Assembly (NCBI GenBank): GCA_963793415.1
Contig: CAWCAC010000002.1
Span: 558,001-622,000, forward strand
Length of the DNA: 64,000 nt
Direction: 5' to 3'
Source: CAXMST01 sp963793415
GTDB taxonomy: Bacteria; Actinomycetota; Thermoleophilia; Solirubrobacterales; 70-9
Each line of letters opens with the position of its first letter. The first letter of the stretch is position 1. A program made the position numbers and the translations under genes. Shown here piece after piece: positions 11,108 to 19,419 of this stretch. The notes under the pieces are model-generated. The model was not told the origin of the DNA. It made no database searches and was given only the letters and a program-made list of their open reading frames with translations.

Positions 11108-12319
11108 TTGTCTACGTACGAACTGCGGGCATCGCATGCGCGCCCGCTGATCTTCGCCCTGGCCGGGCTGATCGTGGCGCTCGCCGTGATCATCCCCGCC
11201 CAGGCCGAGGCGAAGAAGAAGAAGGACCCGAAGGTCACGGTCATGAGCCGCAACGTCTACCTCGGGGCCGACCTCGGCCCGGCGATCGGCGCCAGCTCGA
11301 TCGGCGAGGCGATCGACGGTGCCGGCGAGATCTACAACGAGATCGAGCGAACCGACTTCACCGAGCGGGCGATTCCGCTCGCGAAGGAGATCAAGAAGTC
11401 GAAGGCCGACCTGGTTGGCCTGCAGGAGGTCGCGCACTGGCGCGTCCAGGACCCCTCCGACGGTGGCGGCCCGCCGATCTCGCCGGTCGGCGAGCTCGCG
11501 ACCGAGACCAAGTACGACTTCCTCGAGCTGCTCATGGATCGGCTCGGCAAGGACTACAAGGTGATCGGCGTCCAGGACGAGTTCGAGGGCGAGCTGCCCG
11601 CGGACATCGACGCCAACGACGCGACCGGCAGCGGCCCGCTCGCCGCCTTCGGCGCCGATCTCGATGCGCGCCTGACGATGCGCGACGTGATCCTGGCCCG
11701 CAAGGACAGCAAGGTGAAGGTCGACAAGGGCTCGCTGAAGATGAGCCACTACGAGAACGCCTACACGGCGGACGTCGGCGGCATTCCGGTCACCGCGGAT
11801 CGCGGCTGGCTCTCGGTCCAGGCGAAGGTCAAGGGCAACAAGAAGACGAAGTCGCGCAAGTTCCGCTTCGTCAACACGCACCTCGAGGCGTTCGGCGAGC
11901 CGACGATCAAGGAGGCCCAGGCGATCGAGCTGACCGAGGAGAAGGCTGCTCTGAAGACGAGTAAGCCCGTGATCCTCGTCGGTGACCTCAACTCGGGGCT
12001 GCTGGATCCGCACGAGGTCGGCGACGGAGGCAACTCCGGCAACGACGGCGACCAGCTCGCCTTCCAGGCCCTCGAGGCCTTCGGGATGAAGGACCTCGGC
12101 ACCCTCGGCGAGTTCACGTGCTGTTACGGCACGCCGCTCGACATCGGCGAGAGCCCGTTCGATCACACGATCGATCACGTGCTCGGGAACAAGGCGCTGA
12201 AGGCGAAGGTGCTCGACGCCTACGTGACGGGCAACGACCCGGACGAGATCACGCCCTCCGGCCTGTGGCCTTCGGACCACGGTGGAGCCGTCAGCAAGCT
12301 GAAGCTGGGCGGCAAGTAG
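11108..12319 (+). CDS. Secreted endonuclease/exonuclease/phosphatase-family protein
   Basis: 403 residues from TTG 11108. An ATG 15 nt upstream is in frame, but it overlaps the GGAGGAG that would serve TTG 11108 with a 6-nt spacer, so TTG is preferred. Signal peptide: basic start, then LIFALAGLIVALAVIIPAQAEA. EEP-fold motifs in order: MSRNVYLGADL, GLQEV, FVNTHLEAF, ILVGDLNSG, and TIDHVL with LWPSDHGG at the end, giving the metal-binding Asn/Glu/Asp/His set of sphingomyelinase- and DNase I-like phosphodiesterases. Substrate unknown. It is divergent from dnaK and ends at a strong terminator. Confidence 0.82.
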   Translation: MSTYELRASHARPLIFALAGLIVALAVIIPAQAEAKKKKDPKVTVMSRNVYLGADLGPAIGASSIGEAIDGAGEIYNEIERTDFTERAIPLAKEIKKSKADLVGLQEVAHWRVQDPSDGGGPPISPVGELATETKYDFLELLMDRLGKDYKVIGVQDEFEGELPADIDANDATGSGPLAAFGADLDARLTMRDVILARKDSKVKVDKGSLKMSHYENAYTADVGGIPVTADRGWLSVQAKVKGNKKTKSRKFRFVNTHLEAFGEPTIKEAQAIELTEEKAALKTSKPVILVGDLNSGLLDPHEVGDGGNSGNDGDQLAFQALEAFGMKDLGTLGEFTCCYGTPLDIGESPFDHTIDHVLGNKALKAKVLDAYVTGNDPDEITPSGLWPSDHGGAVSKLKLGGK

Positions 12320-12343
12320 CAACCCGGTGAAGACGCGTACGCG

Positions 12344-12374
12344 AGAGGGCGGTCCTTCGGGGCCGCCCTCTTTC
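12344..12374 (+). terminator. Rho-independent terminator after EEP gene
   Basis: A 12-bp stem (12344-12355 with 12360-12371, one G-U pair) closed by a TTCG tetraloop and followed by TTTC. It also separates the convergent cytochrome c gene. Confidence 0.85.
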
Positions 12375-12415
12375 GTTGGACAGCGGCGCGGGGGAGGGGC
12401 GGCGTCAGCCCGGCG

Positions 12416-12790
12416 CTACTGGCCGGCGACCGCGGAGACGAACTCCGCGACCTCTTGGGCGTTGGTGCCCTGGAGGATGCCGGCGGGCATGCGGCCGGCG
12501 ACGCCGTTCTGGATCGCCGTCTCGACCCGGCCCACGTTCGTGGTCGGATCGGGCGCGTCACCGAGCAGGTCGTCGAGGTTGGGCCCGACGATGCCGTCGG
12601 TGCCGGCGAGCGCCAGCGTGTGGCAGGAGCCGCAGTTCGTCTGGAACAGCTCCTTCGCGTACTCCTGGTCGGCGGAGACGCTGGTCGGGGCCGAGCTCGC
12701 CTCACCCTCCTTCGAGATCGCCCAGAGGGGGATCCCGATCGCGAAGGCCGCGAAGAAGAGTGCGAAGAAGAGAAAGGCTCGTTTGGTCAT
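12416..12790 (-). CDS. Membrane-anchored cytochrome c, class I
   Basis: 124 residues. One N-terminal hydrophobic helix (AFLFFALFFAAFAIGIPLWA) anchors it outside the membrane. The haem site is CGSCH at about residues 53-57, and the sixth ligand is probably the Met in GRMPAGIL. Its size fits a single-haem electron carrier, such as one serving a terminal oxidase, but no oxidase gene is nearby, so its partner is unknown. GGGAGTGG lies upstream of the ATG. Confidence 0.88.
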   Translation of the reverse strand: MTKRAFLFFALFFAAFAIGIPLWAISKEGEASSAPTSVSADQEYAKELFQTNCGSCHTLALAGTDGIVGPNLDDLLGDAPDPTTNVGRVETAIQNGVAGRMPAGILQGTNAQEVAEFVSAVAGQ

Positions 12791-12830
12791 CTGTATCCAC
12801 TCCCGGGCTCTGCCCCGGGCGGGCCGGATA

Positions 12831-13637
12831 CTACCCAGCCCGGGCCCCGGCGGGCCCCGTCGCGGGCAGCACCGGCTCGACCAGGCCCTCGCGGTAGGCG
12901 ACGCAATTCCGTCGCAGCCCGCATTCGCCGCACCGCGGCCGTGGCCGGCAGACGCCGCGGCCGTGCTCGATCAGGTTCATGTGCAGCTCGTAGGCGTCGG
13001 CCGGATCGGTGATCGCGAGCATCTCGTCGTGGGCTTCCTCGAACGAGGCCTTGGGTCGGAACAGGCCGAGCCGGCCGCCGACCCGGTGCACGTGGGTGTC
13101 GACCGGGATCTCGGGACGGTCGAAGGCGAAGATCATCACGCAGGCGGCGGTCTTGCGGCCGACTCCCGGGAGCGCCGTCAGGTAGTCGATCGCGACGGCA
13201 CGGGGCACGCCCTCGAGCCAGTCGAGGTCCGGATCGGGGCCGAGCTCGCCGAGCACCGCCTGGATCCGTGGTGCCTTCGTGTTGGCGAGGCCGCCGGGGC
13301 GGATCGCCTCGATCACCTCGTCGGTCGGGGCCTCGCGGACCGCGCCCCAGTCCTCGAAAGCCGCCCGCAGGCCCCTGTAGGCGACGTCGCGGTTGTTGTC
13401 GTTGGTGTTTTGGGAGAGGATCGTCAGCACGAGCTCGTGAATCGGGTCTCCGTGCGGCTCGTTCAGCTTCGGCCCATACAGTTCGCGGAGCCGGTCGCGG
13501 ATCGCGCGGACGCGCCGGGCGGAGGGCCGCTTCCAGCCCTTCGGCAGCGGGAAGCGCGGCCGGCGGTCGAGGTCGGTCGCGGCGTGGCCGTCCCGATCGC
13601 GCCTGCGCGCATAGCCCCGTTCACCGCCGCCGCTCAT
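12831..13637 (-). CDS. nth: Endonuclease III (DNA glycosylase/AP lyase)
   Basis: 268 residues, with an extended basic N-terminus of about 40. Nth removes oxidised pyrimidines and cleaves AP sites in base excision repair. The helix-hairpin-helix LPGVGRKTAACV supplies the catalytic Lys, and VDTHVHRV holds the catalytic Asp. A four-cysteine cluster near the C-terminus has spacing C-x5-C-x2-C-x5-C; the family norm is C-x6-C-x2-C-x5-C, so the first loop is one residue short. TATGGT lies 9 nt before the ATG. Confidence 0.93.
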   Translation of the reverse strand: MSGGGERGYARRRDRDGHAATDLDRRPRFPLPKGWKRPSARRVRAIRDRLRELYGPKLNEPHGDPIHELVLTILSQNTNDNNRDVAYRGLRAAFEDWGAVREAPTDEVIEAIRPGGLANTKAPRIQAVLGELGPDPDLDWLEGVPRAVAIDYLTALPGVGRKTAACVMIFAFDRPEIPVDTHVHRVGGRLGLFRPKASFEEAHDEMLAITDPADAYELHMNLIEHGRGVCRPRPRCGECGLRRNCVAYREGLVEPVLPATGPAGARAG

Positions 13638-13931
13638 CGCCGCAGCACCATAAAGACGTCCCGCAAAGACGTGTCCACCGGGGAGACGCCCGCTTTCACA
13701 GGCGCCCGCCTTAAACGCGCCGGACCGCCTGATGGCGGCCCGAGCGCCGGGCGATTTTCGGCTTTGGTCCTACCCCACACGTTCCGCTGTGCGCAACGTG
13801 GTCCGACTTTCCGGAGCCGAAGGGCGTCGAAGGCTCCGGGTGTCGCCCGAGGTGCTGTATGCGGTCCCCCTATCGGCAGCGCGCCGGAGAATCTTTAGGA
13901 GAAACCCGCGCCGAGGCTATGCTCGCCGCCG
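13638..13931. other. 294-nt intergenic region with three strong hairpins, no gene seen
   Basis: No convincing ORF. Three inverted repeats stand in a row: CCGCC/GGCGG with a TGAT loop at 13725-13738, CACGTT/AACGTG at 13778-13800, and an 8-bp CCGGAGCC/GGCTCCGG at 13811-13839. Only the promoters of nth (minus) and the hydrolase (plus) are needed here, so the extra structure is unexplained. It may be a small RNA or a 5' regulatory element. I could not match it to 6S RNA, SRP RNA, tmRNA or RNase P RNA. Confidence 0.4.
13918..13923 (+). promoter_or_regulatory. -10 TATGCT, 8 nt before ATG 13932
   Basis: TANNNT hexamer; implies a leaderless transcript for the hydrolase gene. Confidence 0.5.
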
Positions 13932-14795
13932 ATGTCGTCGCTGAGCGCCCCCGAGCCCCTCGAGATCGGCGGCCTCCGCACCGCCGTCCGCCGCAGCCCG
14001 GGCGCCGGAGTGCCGACCCTGTTCGTGCACGGCAACCCGAGCTTCTCGTTCGACTGGCTGCCGTTCGCCGAGCGCCTCACCGGGCCGGCTCTGACGCTGG
14101 ACCTGCCCGGCTTCGGGGATGCGGAGCGGCCGGCGCCGGAGCGCTTCGACTGCTCGATGGGCGCCTACGCCGGCTGGCTCGGGGCGGCGATCGACGAGCT
14201 CGGCCTCGACCGCTTCAAGCTCGTCGTCCACGACTGGGGCGGGATCGCCCTGCAGCCGGCGAGCGAGCGCGCCGCCCGCGTCGAACGGCTCGTCGTGATC
14301 AACGCCGTGCCGCTGACCGCCGGCTACCGGTGGCACTGGATCGCCCGTCGCTGGCGCACGCCTCGGGTCGGCGAGCTGCTCAACCGGACGACGATTAGGG
14401 CCTCGTTCCGGGCGCTGCTGCGCTTCTCCCGCCCGGGCATGCGGACGATGCCCGACGACTGGGTAGATCAGACCTGGTCCCACTTCGACGCCGGCACCCA
14501 GGCCGCGGTGCTGGCGCTGTACCGATCCGCCAACCCGCGGGAGATGGCCGCCGCCGGCGCCAGGCTCGGCGAGCTCAGCTGCCCGTCGCTGGTCGTCTGG
14601 GGAGCCAAGGATCCCTATATCGGCCCCGAGTGGGGCAGGGCCTACGCCGCGATGCTGCCGGGCTCGGTGCTCGAGGAGGTCCCGGACGCCGGTCACTGGC
14701 CCTGGATCGACCGGCCGGAGCTCGTCGATCGGGTCGCCGGGTTCCTCGACGGGACCGGCGGGACGCCCGTTGCGGCGGCCGGCGCATCGGGTTAG
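13932..14795 (+). CDS. Alpha/beta hydrolase, haloalkane-dehalogenase-like
   Basis: 287 residues. The oxyanion-hole motif is HGNPS (haloalkane dehalogenases have HGNP, epoxide hydrolases HGxP). The nucleophile elbow is VVHDWGG, with Asp instead of Ser and the Trp that helps bind halide. A later acid lies in WGAKDPYIG, and the catalytic His is in AGHWPW. The Asn of HGNP and the Trp after the Asp are the two halide-stabilising residues, which favours dehalogenase over esterase. The cap domain is at about 135-215. The native substrate cannot be read from sequence. Confidence 0.82.
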   Translation: MSSLSAPEPLEIGGLRTAVRRSPGAGVPTLFVHGNPSFSFDWLPFAERLTGPALTLDLPGFGDAERPAPERFDCSMGAYAGWLGAAIDELGLDRFKLVVHDWGGIALQPASERAARVERLVVINAVPLTAGYRWHWIARRWRTPRVGELLNRTTIRASFRALLRFSRPGMRTMPDDWVDQTWSHFDAGTQAAVLALYRSANPREMAAAGARLGELSCPSLVVWGAKDPYIGPEWGRAYAAMLPGSVLEEVPDAGHWPWIDRPELVDRVAGFLDGTGGTPVAAAGASG

Positions 14796-14824
14796 CCCCA
14801 CTTTCGGAAACGCCCCGCAACTCC

Positions 14825-14830
14825 TACAAT
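14825..14830 (+). promoter_or_regulatory. -10 TACAAT, 8 nt before GTG 14839
   Basis: Near-consensus -10; its distance to the GTG decides that start over the upstream in-frame ATG at 14770. Confidence 0.55.
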
Positions 14831-14838
14831 CGCGCGTT

Positions 14839-15615
14839 GTGTCGCGACCGATCTCCTCCATCGGGAGCCGGCTGCCGCGGGGCTGGTCAGACCTGCTCCT
14901 GCAGCTCGCGCTCTTCTTCGGTGTCTACCAGGGCTACCAGGTGGTCCGAGGCCTCTCCGAGGCCCGGGAGGGCCTCGCCTTCGCGAACGCGGACAGGATC
15001 ATCGACGTCGAGCGCGCGATCGGGCTCTACTTCGAGCCGGCGCTGCAGAAGGCGATGCTCGACTTCAGCTGGGTCATCGACGGCGCCAACTGGATGTACG
15101 TCAACTCACACTTCATCGTCACGACGTCCTTCCTGGCCTGGCTCTACCTGTTCCGCAACGAGCACTTCTACTTCGTCCGCAACATGTTCATGGTCGCGAT
15201 GCTGATCGCCCTGACCGGCTACCTGCTGTACCCGACGGCGCCGCCGCGGCTGTTCCTCGAGAGCGGCCTGATCGACACGATCTCGGTCAACACGGGGATC
15301 AGCACCGACACGAACGCGGTCAGCCTGCTCGTCAACAAGTACGCGGCCGTGCCGAGCATGCACATCGGCTTCGCATCGATGATCGGGGTGACGGCGGTGA
15401 TGCTCGTCAAGAGCCGGCCGGCGAAGGTCGCCTGGGCTCTCTATCCCCTGCTGGTGCTGTTCGTGGTCGTCGTCACCGGCAACCACTACTGGCTCGACGG
15501 CGCGATCGGCGCCCTCGTCGCCGCGACCTCGGCCGTGATCGCGCACCGGCTGCTGGCGCCGGTGCGTCCGACGCAGTGGGCGTTCCGGCCCGAGCCCGTC
15601 CGCGCGCCCGCCTGA
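14839..15615 (+). CDS. PAP2-superfamily membrane enzyme (Aur1/Ipt1-like)
   Basis: 258 residues from GTG 14839. About six membrane helices. PAP2 signature: YPTAPPR (motif 1 equivalent), VPSMHIGFASM with the catalytic His, and GNHYWLDGAIGA carrying the second His/Asp pair. This layout is shared by inositolphosphotransferases (Aur1/Ipt1) and lipid phosphatases. Neighbours are a CDP-alcohol transferase and ino1, so a role in inositol-lipid synthesis is likely, either dephosphorylating phosphatidylinositol-phosphate or moving an inositol-phosphate head group. Family is secure; the reaction is inferred from context. Confidence 0.8.
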   Translation: MSRPISSIGSRLPRGWSDLLLQLALFFGVYQGYQVVRGLSEAREGLAFANADRIIDVERAIGLYFEPALQKAMLDFSWVIDGANWMYVNSHFIVTTSFLAWLYLFRNEHFYFVRNMFMVAMLIALTGYLLYPTAPPRLFLESGLIDTISVNTGISTDTNAVSLLVNKYAAVPSMHIGFASMIGVTAVMLVKSRPAKVAWALYPLLVLFVVVVTGNHYWLDGAIGALVAATSAVIAHRLLAPVRPTQWAFRPEPVRAPA

Positions 15616-15676
15616 CCGGGCGGCCATCGGCGGCGCGCCGCACAGCGGGTGCGGTGGGCAGTAGGTTGCGGGCACG

Positions 15677-16357
15677 ATGAGCGAGCCCCCCGGTCCCCCG
15701 TCGGCAGGCGGCATGCGTGAAGTCCGTACCGGACGCGAGCTGCGCAGCTATGCCCGCAACCGCCTGATCGAGTCGCGGCTGACGCCGAACGCGATCTCGA
15801 TGACCGGCCTCGTCCTCAACGTGGCCGCCGCCGTGCTGATCGTCGAGGGCCACTTCGTGCTCGGCGCGATCGCCTTCATCGTCGGCTCGATCATGGACAC
15901 GCTCGACGGCCGCTACTCGCGGATGTCGGGCAAGGGCTCCCTGTTCGGGGCCTTCCTCGACTCGACCCTCGACCGGGTCGAGGAGGGGGTCGTGATCGCC
16001 GCCATCGCCTGGAGCTTCGCCGACAGCGGCGAGGACGTCGCCGCCGCCTTCTGCGTGCTGGTCGTGCTCGGCTCGCTGATGGTCAGCTACACCCGCGCCC
16101 GGGCCGAGGCGCTCGGGGTCGAGTGCAAGGTCGGGATCGCGACGCGGCCCGTCCGGGTCGTGATCCTCGCGGCCGGCCTCCTGTTTGCGAACGGCGAGCT
16201 GATCGACGACGTCAACCTGCTGCCGGCGGCGATCTACGTGATGGCGGGCCTGACCGCGTTCACGACCGTGCAGCGGGTCTGGCACGTGCGCAGCGAGCTG
16301 AAGAAGCTCGATGCCGAGGCCGAGGCAGCGCCCCCGGCCGAGGCGACCGGCGCCTAG
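15677..16357 (+). CDS. CDP-alcohol phosphatidyltransferase, probable phosphatidylinositol-phosphate synthase
   Basis: 226 residues, about five to six membrane helices. The CDP-alcohol signature is at about residues 74-100: DTLDGRYSR, a spacer, then FLDSTLDR, giving the D-x2-D-G ... D-x3-D metal-binding set that transfers a phospho-alcohol onto CDP-diacylglycerol. In actinobacteria the enzyme beside inositol-phosphate synthase makes phosphatidylinositol phosphate from inositol-3-phosphate; ino1 lies about 200 nt downstream. The substrate is therefore inferred from context. TAGGTT lies 9 nt before the ATG. Confidence 0.82.
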   Translation: MSEPPGPPSAGGMREVRTGRELRSYARNRLIESRLTPNAISMTGLVLNVAAAVLIVEGHFVLGAIAFIVGSIMDTLDGRYSRMSGKGSLFGAFLDSTLDRVEEGVVIAAIAWSFADSGEDVAAAFCVLVVLGSLMVSYTRARAEALGVECKVGIATRPVRVVILAAGLLFANGELIDDVNLLPAAIYVMAGLTAFTTVQRVWHVRSELKKLDAEAEAAPPAEATGA

Positions 16358-16378
16358 ACACCCGCCCCAAACCGGTCG

Positions 16379-16398
16379 CGAGCGGGCAATCCCGCTCG
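16379..16398 (+). terminator. Hairpin after CDP-alcohol transferase gene
   Basis: A perfect 8-bp stem CGAGCGGG/CCCGCTCG with a CAAT loop, 21 nt after the stop. No T-run follows, so it is a weak or factor-assisted terminator, or an mRNA 3' protector. Confidence 0.5.
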
Positions 16399-16561
16399 TG
16401 AAAGGGTTGTAACCAAGCCGCTGCTGTGGTGTCATTGCCCCCGATCCCGGCTATGCGACCCCGCGGGGCGAGGTTTTTCACCCCCCACGGACGCGCATCG
16501 GCTTGTGTCCTGAAGATCCGGCAACTCTCGCCATCCATCTATAGGAGGCTCACGCTTACCC

Positions 16562-17764
16562 ATGACTGACAACGTCCCCACACCCAGCAACGGCGGCGCC
16601 GCCAGCCCCGGCCGCAGCGATGACGGCAAGGTCCGCGTCGCGATCGTCGGTGTCGGCAACTGCGCCAACGCCTTCATCCAGGGCGTCGAGTACTACAAGG
16701 ACGCCGACCCGGAAGAGGCCGTCCCCGGCCTCATGCACGTCGACCTCGGCGGCTACCACGTCTCCGACATCGAGTTCGTCGCTGCCTTCGACATCGACTC
16801 CGAGAAGGTCGGCAAGGACCTCTCCGAGGCGATCTGGTCCGGCCAGAACAACACGATCAAGTTCGCCGACGTCCCGCACATGGGCATCAAGGTCGAGCGT
16901 GGCATGACCCACGATGGCCTCGGCAAGTACCTCAAGCAGAAGATCACCAAGGCCCCCGGTGAGACCGCCGACATCGTCGGCATCCTCAAGGAGACGAAGG
17001 CCGATGTCCTCGTCTGCTACCTGCCGGTCGGCTCCGAGCAGGCGACCAAGTGGTACGTCGAGCAGGCCCTGCAGGCCGGCGTCGGCTTCGTCAACTGCCT
17101 GCCGGTGTTCATCGCCCGCGAGGACTACTGGGACGAGCGCTTCAAGGAGGCCGGTCTCCCGATCATCGGCGACGACATCAAGTCGCAGGTCGGGGCAACG
17201 ATCGTCCACCGTCAGCTCGCCCGCCTGTTCCACGAGCGCGGCGTCGAGATGGCTCACACCAGCCAGCTCAACGTCGGCGGCAACATGGACTTCTTCAACA
17301 TGCTCGAGCGCGAGCGCCTCGACTCGAAGAAGATCTCGAAGACCAACGCCGTCACCTCGGTGATGGGCATGGAGCTTCCCGCCGACGACGTCCACGTCGG
17401 TCCCTCGGACTACGTGCCGTGGCTGACCGACCGCAAGTGGGCCCACATCCGCCTCGAGGGCAAGTCGTTCGGCGACGTGCCGCTCAACGTCGAGCTCAAG
17501 CTCGAGGTCTGGGACTCCCCGAACTCGGCCGGCGTCGTCATCGACGCGGTCCGGATGATCAAGCTCGCCCTCAACAACGGGCTCGCCGGTCAGCTGGATG
17601 GCCCGTCCTCCTACCTGATGAAGTCCCCGCACACGCAGCGTCCCGACGCCGACGCGCGTGAGCACACCGAGGAGTTCATCGAGACCTACGCCCGCAAGGC
17701 CGCTGCCTCGCGCGCGAAGGAGGACGTCGACTCGCAGAAGACCGAGGCAGACGCCAAGGTCTGA
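16562..17764 (+). CDS. ino1: Inositol-3-phosphate synthase
   Basis: 400 residues. Converts glucose-6-phosphate to 1L-myo-inositol-1-phosphate with bound NAD. The Rossmann motif is VAIVGVGNCANAFIQG near residue 28. Family landmarks are GDDIKSQVGATIVHRQLA, NVGGNMDFFNML, KISKTNAV and SPNSAGVVIDAVRMIKLA, including the Lys residues of the active site. Supplies inositol for phosphatidylinositol and possibly for inositol-thiol or compatible solutes. AGGAGG lies about 13 nt before the ATG, so unlike its neighbours this gene has a leader, about 120 nt or more long with no recognised riboswitch. Confidence 0.96.
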   Translation: MTDNVPTPSNGGAASPGRSDDGKVRVAIVGVGNCANAFIQGVEYYKDADPEEAVPGLMHVDLGGYHVSDIEFVAAFDIDSEKVGKDLSEAIWSGQNNTIKFADVPHMGIKVERGMTHDGLGKYLKQKITKAPGETADIVGILKETKADVLVCYLPVGSEQATKWYVEQALQAGVGFVNCLPVFIAREDYWDERFKEAGLPIIGDDIKSQVGATIVHRQLARLFHERGVEMAHTSQLNVGGNMDFFNMLERERLDSKKISKTNAVTSVMGMELPADDVHVGPSDYVPWLTDRKWAHIRLEGKSFGDVPLNVELKLEVWDSPNSAGVVIDAVRMIKLALNNGLAGQLDGPSSYLMKSPHTQRPDADAREHTEEFIETYARKAAASRAKEDVDSQKTEADAKV

Positions 17765-17789
17765 GCGACGCGAGACAGCCGGATCTCGC

Positions 17790-17823
17790 GAGGGCGCGGC
17801 CGAAAGGCCGCGCCCTCTTTCTT
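17790..17823 (+). terminator. Strong terminator after ino1
   Basis: A perfect 12-bp GC stem (17790-17801 with 17806-17817), GAAA tetraloop, then TTTCTT. Confidence 0.9.
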
Positions 17824-17857
17824 GTGCACGTTGACGGGCCGCGCCCGTATCCGTGCC

Positions 17858-17896
17858 AGGGCGGACTACCTACGGGTAGGCCGCGCCCTCTTTTTT
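17858..17896 (+). terminator. Second tandem terminator after ino1
   Basis: Nested stem AGGGCG/CGCCCT plus CTACC/GGTAG, then C and six Ts. The 3' arm repeats the arm of the first terminator (GGCCGCGCCCTC), suggesting local duplication. Together they insulate ino1 from the convergent membrane-protein gene. Confidence 0.75.
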
Positions 17897-17915
17897 GCCC
17901 TGCTGAGGTCCTTGG

Positions 17916-18665
17916 TCAGGCCGGGGGCGCAGGCGGTGCTGCCGGCGGCGTCGTCGCCGGGGCCGCGGACTCGGCGCCGACACTGCGGCCGCCGAGGTCG
18001 AAGAAGAGCACCGTCGCGACCAGCGCCGCGATCGGCGCGGTCAGGGCCGAGCCGATGATGCCGAGGATGATTGCGCCGGCGGCGCCGCCGATGCCGGCGC
18101 CGATCGCGATCGCGACGATCGAGACGACCATCGTGATCAGGAAGGCGAGCAGGATCGTCGCGAAGACGGGCCACCCGTCGCCCTTGACGAGGTGGTGGCT
18201 GCGACCGAAGGCCTCGAACGCGCCCTCCTTCTCGGCGACGATCGCCGGCGAGGTCACCGACCAGATCGTCAGCAGATAGAGGCCGGGCACGATGAACAGC
18301 AGCAGGCCGATCGCGATCGCGATGCCGCGCAGGATGCTGTTGACGATCAGGGCGCCGATCGCCGGCGACGCGGCGGAGAGCAGCTCACCGGCGCTGAAGT
18401 CGCGGCGACCGTCGCGGATGTCCTCGACGAGCTTGACGACGAAGCCCGTGAACAGTGCGACCGCGATCAGGTTGACGATCGTGCCGAGTAGCGATCCGAG
18501 GATCCCGTTGATCTCCGAGGCGAGCCCCTGCAGGAGTCCGGCGACGATGAAGACGGCAAGCGCGGTGAGGATCAGGACGAGGAACTGTTCCCGGTAGATC
18601 CGGAACGTCTCGCTGATCACCCTGCCCGGATCGATGTGCCTGGCCGGCGGCGTTGCTGCTTCCAC
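17916..18665 (-). CDS. Polytopic membrane protein, about six helices
   Basis: 249 residues from GTG 18665, chosen because GAGGAG lies 6 nt before it. It opens with a polar RVISETFRIYREQF segment typical of glycerophosphodiesterase-membrane-domain/DUF975-type proteins. Helix pairs follow, rich in Ile/Val/Ala/Gly (FLVLILTALAVFIVAG, IGLLLFIVPGLYLLTIWSV). A conserved-looking F-x-R-S-H-H-L-V-K-G-D-G-W segment sits in a cytoplasmic loop. The C-terminus is Ala/Pro-rich. Function unknown; no operon partner. Confidence 0.6.
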   Translation of the reverse strand: MEAATPPARHIDPGRVISETFRIYREQFLVLILTALAVFIVAGLLQGLASEINGILGSLLGTIVNLIAVALFTGFVVKLVEDIRDGRRDFSAGELLSAASPAIGALIVNSILRGIAIAIGLLLFIVPGLYLLTIWSVTSPAIVAEKEGAFEAFGRSHHLVKGDGWPVFATILLAFLITMVVSIVAIAIGAGIGGAAGAIILGIIGSALTAPIAALVATVLFFDLGGRSVGAESAAPATTPPAAPPAPPA

Positions 18666-18764
18666 GTGTCTCTCCTCGAATCGACTGCTGAGGGTTCGAG
18701 TGTGCCACGTGTGGCACAAGGCGGCGATCCGCCTTCCGGCGCGGGGTGCGGCTTCGCAGCCGCG

Positions 18765-18770
18765 TAGGCT
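18765..18770 (+). promoter_or_regulatory. -10 TAGGCT, 7 nt before GTG 18778
   Basis: TANNNT hexamer; selects the GTG at 18778 over the longer ORF beginning at 18634. Confidence 0.55.
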
Positions 18771-18777
18771 CCCGGCC

Positions 18778-19413
18778 GTGGATCCAGCCGACGAAATCAA
18801 GGCCCGGATCGCGGAGCTGCGGCTGCGCGCCGACGCCGGCGCCTGGGCGGCGGCGGGCTTCGAGGTCGAGGGCGGCCGGACGAGGATCGGCACGGTTCCG
18901 GTGCGCTTCGGCGAAGCGCACGGCTGGACCTTGGCGGGACCGGCCTCGACCGGCTTCGACGGGCTCCCGACGCAGCTCGGCCAGCCGGCAGACGGAGTGG
19001 ACGACGAGCGGCGAGTCGTGCATCCCAACGGCGCCGTCGCGATCGATCACGTCGTCGTCTTCACGCCCTCGCTCGAGCGCACGATCGAGGCCTTCGAGGC
19101 CAACCGCGTCCGCTGCCGCCGGATCCGCGAGGTCGGGCCGCCGCAGCAGCGGCTGCGCCAGGGCTTCTTCCGCTTCGGCGAGGTGGTCGCCGAAGTCGTC
19201 GAGGTGCCCGCCGATCAGGCCGGACCGGAAGGCGCCGCCCGCTTCTGGGGGCTGACGATCACGGTCGCCGATCTTGACGGCGTCGTCGCCGACCTCGGCC
19301 CGCTCTGCGGCAGCCCCCGCGACGCCGTCCAGCCCGGCCGCCGGATCGCGACGATCAAGCGTGAGGCCGGGCTGGGTTTGCCGGTGGCGCTGATCAGTCC
19401 TGAGAGTGTCTGA
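18778..19413 (+). CDS. VOC/glyoxalase-fold protein
   Basis: 211 residues from GTG 18778. After about 75 N-terminal residues, a VOC-like half begins at AIDHVVVFTPSLERTIEAFEA, with RQGFFRFGEVVAEVVEVP as its second strand group; a second half follows at FWGLTITVADLDGVVADL. VOC proteins use paired beta-alpha-beta3 modules to hold a metal for isomerase, dioxygenase or resistance reactions. A metal set is suggested by His in IDHVV and Glu in AEVVEV, but the reaction is unknown. Convergent with the GMC oxidoreductase 6 nt away. Confidence 0.65.
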   Translation: MDPADEIKARIAELRLRADAGAWAAAGFEVEGGRTRIGTVPVRFGEAHGWTLAGPASTGFDGLPTQLGQPADGVDDERRVVHPNGAVAIDHVVVFTPSLERTIEAFEANRVRCRRIREVGPPQQRLRQGFFRFGEVVAEVVEVPADQAGPEGAARFWGLTITVADLDGVVADLGPLCGSPRDAVQPGRRIATIKREAGLGLPVALISPESV

Positions 19414-19419
19414 CGAGGC

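Noticed and set aside
16400..16561. Riboswitch in the ino1 leader
   Set aside because: I could not fit any known riboswitch core; only a ribosome site and ordinary sequence are visible.
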